Below are positions 7,202 to 7,549 of a DNA stretch of 7,549 nt, piece after piece; position 1 is the first letter of the stretch, and every line of letters begins with the position of its first letter. Location: positions 1 to 7,549 of the forward strand of contig DSAR01000127.1 in NCBI GenBank assembly GCA_011046405.1, written 5' to 3'. Source of the DNA: Chloroflexota bacterium (GTDB taxonomy: Bacteria > Chloroflexota > Anaerolineae > B4-G1). The position numbers were made by a program, and so were the translations under genes. Under the pieces are notes generated by a model. That model had not been told where the DNA came from and did not search any database. It saw only the letters and a list, made by a program, of their open reading frames with translations.

Positions 7202-7348
7202 ATGCTGTTTTTACCGCGTGAAGAGGGACAGGGGTTGGTTGAGTATGCGTTGATTCTTGTTCTGGTAGCCATTGTCGTGATTGTTATTTTGGCCCTGCTA
7301 GGCCCCGCCATCGCTGATATTTTCCAAAACATCGTAGATAATATATAG
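7202..7348 (+). CDS. flp: Flp-type (Tad / type IVc) pilin, 48 residues
   Basis: The short frame encodes a class III (Flp) prepilin. A brief charged leader, MLFLPREEG, ends in Gly9. It is followed by QGLVEYALILVLVAIVVIV, giving the prepilin peptidase site G-Q with Glu at +5 and Tyr at +6, the hallmark of Flp/Fap pilins. The rest is a hydrophobic helix to about residue 33, then a short amphipathic end GPAIADIFQNIVDNI. The mature pilin would be 39 residues. Such pilins are processed by a TadV/CpaA-type peptidase and assembled by the Tad machinery into adhesive fibres; none of that machinery is in the window, so it would be downstream or elsewhere. The gene has its own promoter, strong Shine-Dalgarno and a terminator 43 bases after the stop, so it appears to be transcribed alone and at high level, as suits a major pilin. 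It sits 95 bases after the kinase gene. Confidence 0.92.
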   Translation: MLFLPREEGQGLVEYALILVLVAIVVIVILALLGPAIADIFQNIVDNI

Positions 7349-7390
7349 TGTGTGTTCATTACTGTTAATCTAAGTGGCAAACATCGTCCC

Positions 7391-7427
7391 ACAGAGCCTC
7401 GCCTGGCGAGGCTCTGTTCTTGTTTGT
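7391..7427 (+). terminator. Rho-independent terminator after the pilin gene
   Basis: The arms 7391-7402 (ACAGAGCCTCGC) and 7406-7417 are perfect complements, forming a 12-bp stem with a 3-base CTG loop. A T-rich tract, TTCTTGTTTGT (7417-7427), follows. It sits 43 bases after the pilin stop codon. Confidence 0.9.
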
Positions 7428-7476
7428 GCGCCTCGCTTTGGAATTGGTGAGTGCTCGCCAAAAAACAGGAAAAATA

Positions 7477-7488
7477 GTACCATGGTAC
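7477..7488 (+). promoter_or_regulatory. 12-bp perfect palindrome, possible operator
   Basis: GTACCATGGTAC is a perfect inverted repeat without spacer. It ends two bases before the -35 candidate of the promoter at 7491-7520, a suitable place for a dimeric regulator. Binding is inference; chance occurrence is possible. Confidence 0.4.
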
Positions 7489-7490
7489 AC

Positions 7491-7520
7491 TTGCATATAG
7501 GACGTGGTTTGAGGTATAAT
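7491..7520 (+). promoter_or_regulatory. Possible promoter for a gene beyond the window edge
   Basis: A perfect TATAAT (7515-7520) lies 18 bases after a weak -35, TTGCAT (7491-7496, three of six). The -10 and following bases, TATAATGTA, match those of the pilin promoter. Transcription would start near 7527 and continue out of the window. No convincing coding start is visible: ATG 7540 stops after two codons, and ATG 7527 would need leaderless translation. Confidence 0.5.
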
Positions 7521-7528
7521 GTACGTAT

Positions 7529-7549
7529 GGGGTGGGGGGATGGGTTAGG
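7529..7549 (+). other. G-run cluster at the window edge
   Basis: Runs of four, six and three G's at 7529-7532, 7534-7539 and 7542-7544 precede a cut-off GG at the last bases. This could be the G-rich leader of the next gene or part of a G-quadruplex in early transcript, but the fourth run is truncated by the edge. Confidence 0.35.

Noticed and set aside
7150..7461. 103-codon open frame on the - strand across the pilin gene
   Set aside because: It spans the pilin terminator and promoter in reverse and has no recognisable domain. The + strand pilin has a complete promoter, ribosome site, signature and terminator.
7451..7466. Small hairpin GGTGA-GTGC-TCGCC followed by A's as a terminator
   Set aside because: The stem is 5-6 bp and is followed by A's rather than T's on the + strand. 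On the - strand the T's would precede the stem, so it fits a terminator in neither direction.

Overview
The window looks like a chromosomal segment of a Chloroflexota bacterium, probably from the Anaerolineae/Caldilineae side. The phylum call is inferred. It rests on the very large repetitive surface protein ending in a YLPLVLRNN tail, a tail I associate with exported proteins of this phylum, and on the gene style. No rRNA or other marker gene is present to confirm it. All genes I can support read on the + strand.

Layout. (1) Positions 1-3855 hold the 3' part of a giant secreted or surface beta-helix protein; its start lies upstream of the window. It repeats a module of parallel beta-helix, choice-of-anchor Q-like closing segment and DUF11-like domain about three times, then has two Fn3/Ig-like repeats and the short C-terminal tail. 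A strong hairpin terminator (3893-3936) closes this unit. (2) 3960-5126 encodes a polytopic membrane protein resembling GT-C glycosyltransferases of the DUF2029/GT87 type. (3) 5127-5304 is a non-coding stretch with a 13-bp direct repeat, a plausible extended -10 promoter and a G-rich ribosome binding site. (4) 5305-6003 and 6054-7106 form a two-gene operon: a NarL/LuxR-type response regulator and a soluble DegS-like histidine kinase. (5) 7202-7348 is a 48-codon gene for a Flp-type (Tad) pilin, short enough to be missed by ORF callers. It has its own near-consensus promoter, strong Shine-Dalgarno sequence and terminator. (6) 7428-7549 is an intergenic edge with a 12-bp palindrome, a possible promoter and a G-rich run; the next gene probably starts at or beyond the window edge.

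How the parts may work together: most of the window concerns the cell surface (a long adhesin-like or envelope protein, a lipid-linked-sugar glycosyltransferase and a type IVc pilin) plus one two-component system. The kinase/regulator pair next to a separately promoted pilin suggests regulated pilus production or surface attachment, but no regulator binding site can be proven here. I see no CRISPR array, tRNA, rRNA, insertion sequence or defence system. The most useful findings are the overlooked pilin gene, its possible link to the DegS/DegU-like pair, and the modular surface protein with its C-terminal tail.
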